From Nitrospirota bacterium (GTDB taxonomy: Bacteria; Nitrospirota; Thermodesulfovibrionia; Thermodesulfovibrionales; JdFR-88): a stretch of DNA of 5,076 nucleotides. Below, piece after piece: positions 4,987 to 5,076 of this stretch. The notes beneath the pieces were generated by a model. That model was not told the DNA's origin, ran no database searches, and was given only the letters and a program-made list of their open reading frames with translations. The stretch is taken from the NCBI GenBank assembly GCA_021825785.1, contig JAKAGP010000173.1, positions 1 through 5,076 on the forward strand, written 5' to 3'. Position 1 is the first letter of the stretch, and each line of letters begins with the position of its first letter. A program made the translations under genes and the position numbers.

Positions 4987-5076
4987 ATGCGCAAATACAG
5001 GCTACTTATTCTACCGCCGTTATTTATAGTATTTCTCTCGTTAAGCTATTTTTTATATCTCAATGAGACATCAAAT
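4987..5076 (+). CDS. N-terminal end of an unidentified membrane-anchored or exported protein (runs off the right edge)
   Basis: An open frame starts at ATG 4987 and stays open for 30 codons to the edge of the window. The N-terminus is MRKYR followed by a long hydrophobic run (LLILPPLFIVFLSLSYFLYL), the shape of a signal anchor or uncleaved signal peptide, then a polar turn (NETSN). The ribosome binding site is poor (only GGAAA just before the ATG), which lowers confidence in the start. It lies 51 bases after the DUF190 stop with no hairpin between, so it may be part of the fluoride operon or a separate gene. Too little is visible to name a family. Confidence 0.5.
   Translation, partial: MRKYRLLILPPLFIVFLSLSYFLYLNETSN

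Noticed and set aside
1..5076. CRISPR arrays, insertion sequences, rRNA genes or complete tRNAs
   Set aside because: No regularly spaced repeats, no transposase motifs with terminal repeats and no complete tRNA or rRNA were seen in a reading of both strands.

Overview
The window comes from a bacterium of moderate GC content. Its genes make frequent use of ATA (Ile) and AGG (Arg) codons and have strong GGAGG-type ribosome binding sites. This combination is common in environmental, anaerobe-rich lineages such as Omnitrophota or delta-proteobacteria-like groups, but the phylum cannot be fixed from 5 kb, so this is inference.

Left part (1-2666), all on + : the last 76 codons of a sugar-porter-type major facilitator transporter run with a 1-base TAATG overlap into a complete 811-residue bacterial glucoamylase (GH15) that has both catalytic glutamates and no signal peptide. 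The pair looks like a carbohydrate-use operon: alpha-glucan or maltodextrin hydrolysis in the cytoplasm next to a sugar carrier.

Middle (2667-3285): 619 bases without a convincing protein gene. Its key feature is on the - strand at 3002-2948. This is the 3' part of a tRNA-Leu(CAA), running from the anticodon loop through the variable arm, T arm and acceptor strand to an encoded CCA. The 5' half is missing. A weak terminator-like palindrome lies about 50 bases beyond the CCA. The pattern is that expected of an attachment site left by an element integrated into a tRNA-Leu gene. By the usual geometry, the element would lie on the higher-coordinate side of the fragment.

Right part (3286-5076), all on + : (i) a type II toxin-antitoxin module, with an AbrB/VapB-like antitoxin and a PIN-domain VapC-like toxin overlapping by 29 bases, behind a promoter whose -10 box sits in a perfect 8-base inverted repeat (a likely autoregulatory operator); (ii) a fluoride-resistance operon, with a fluoride riboswitch whose 3' strand is shared with an intrinsic terminator, then crcB/fluC (fluoride channel) and a DUF190 PII-like protein whose ribosome binding site overlaps the crcB stop; (iii) the first 30 codons of a membrane-anchored or secreted protein that runs off the right edge.

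No wholly new system can be claimed. The points most worth checking are the tRNA-Leu att-like scar and the identity of the adjoining element, the fluoride riboswitch with a mismatch inside its otherwise conserved pseudoknot that is compensated in the terminator, and the DUF190 partner (plus possibly a third gene) under fluoride control.
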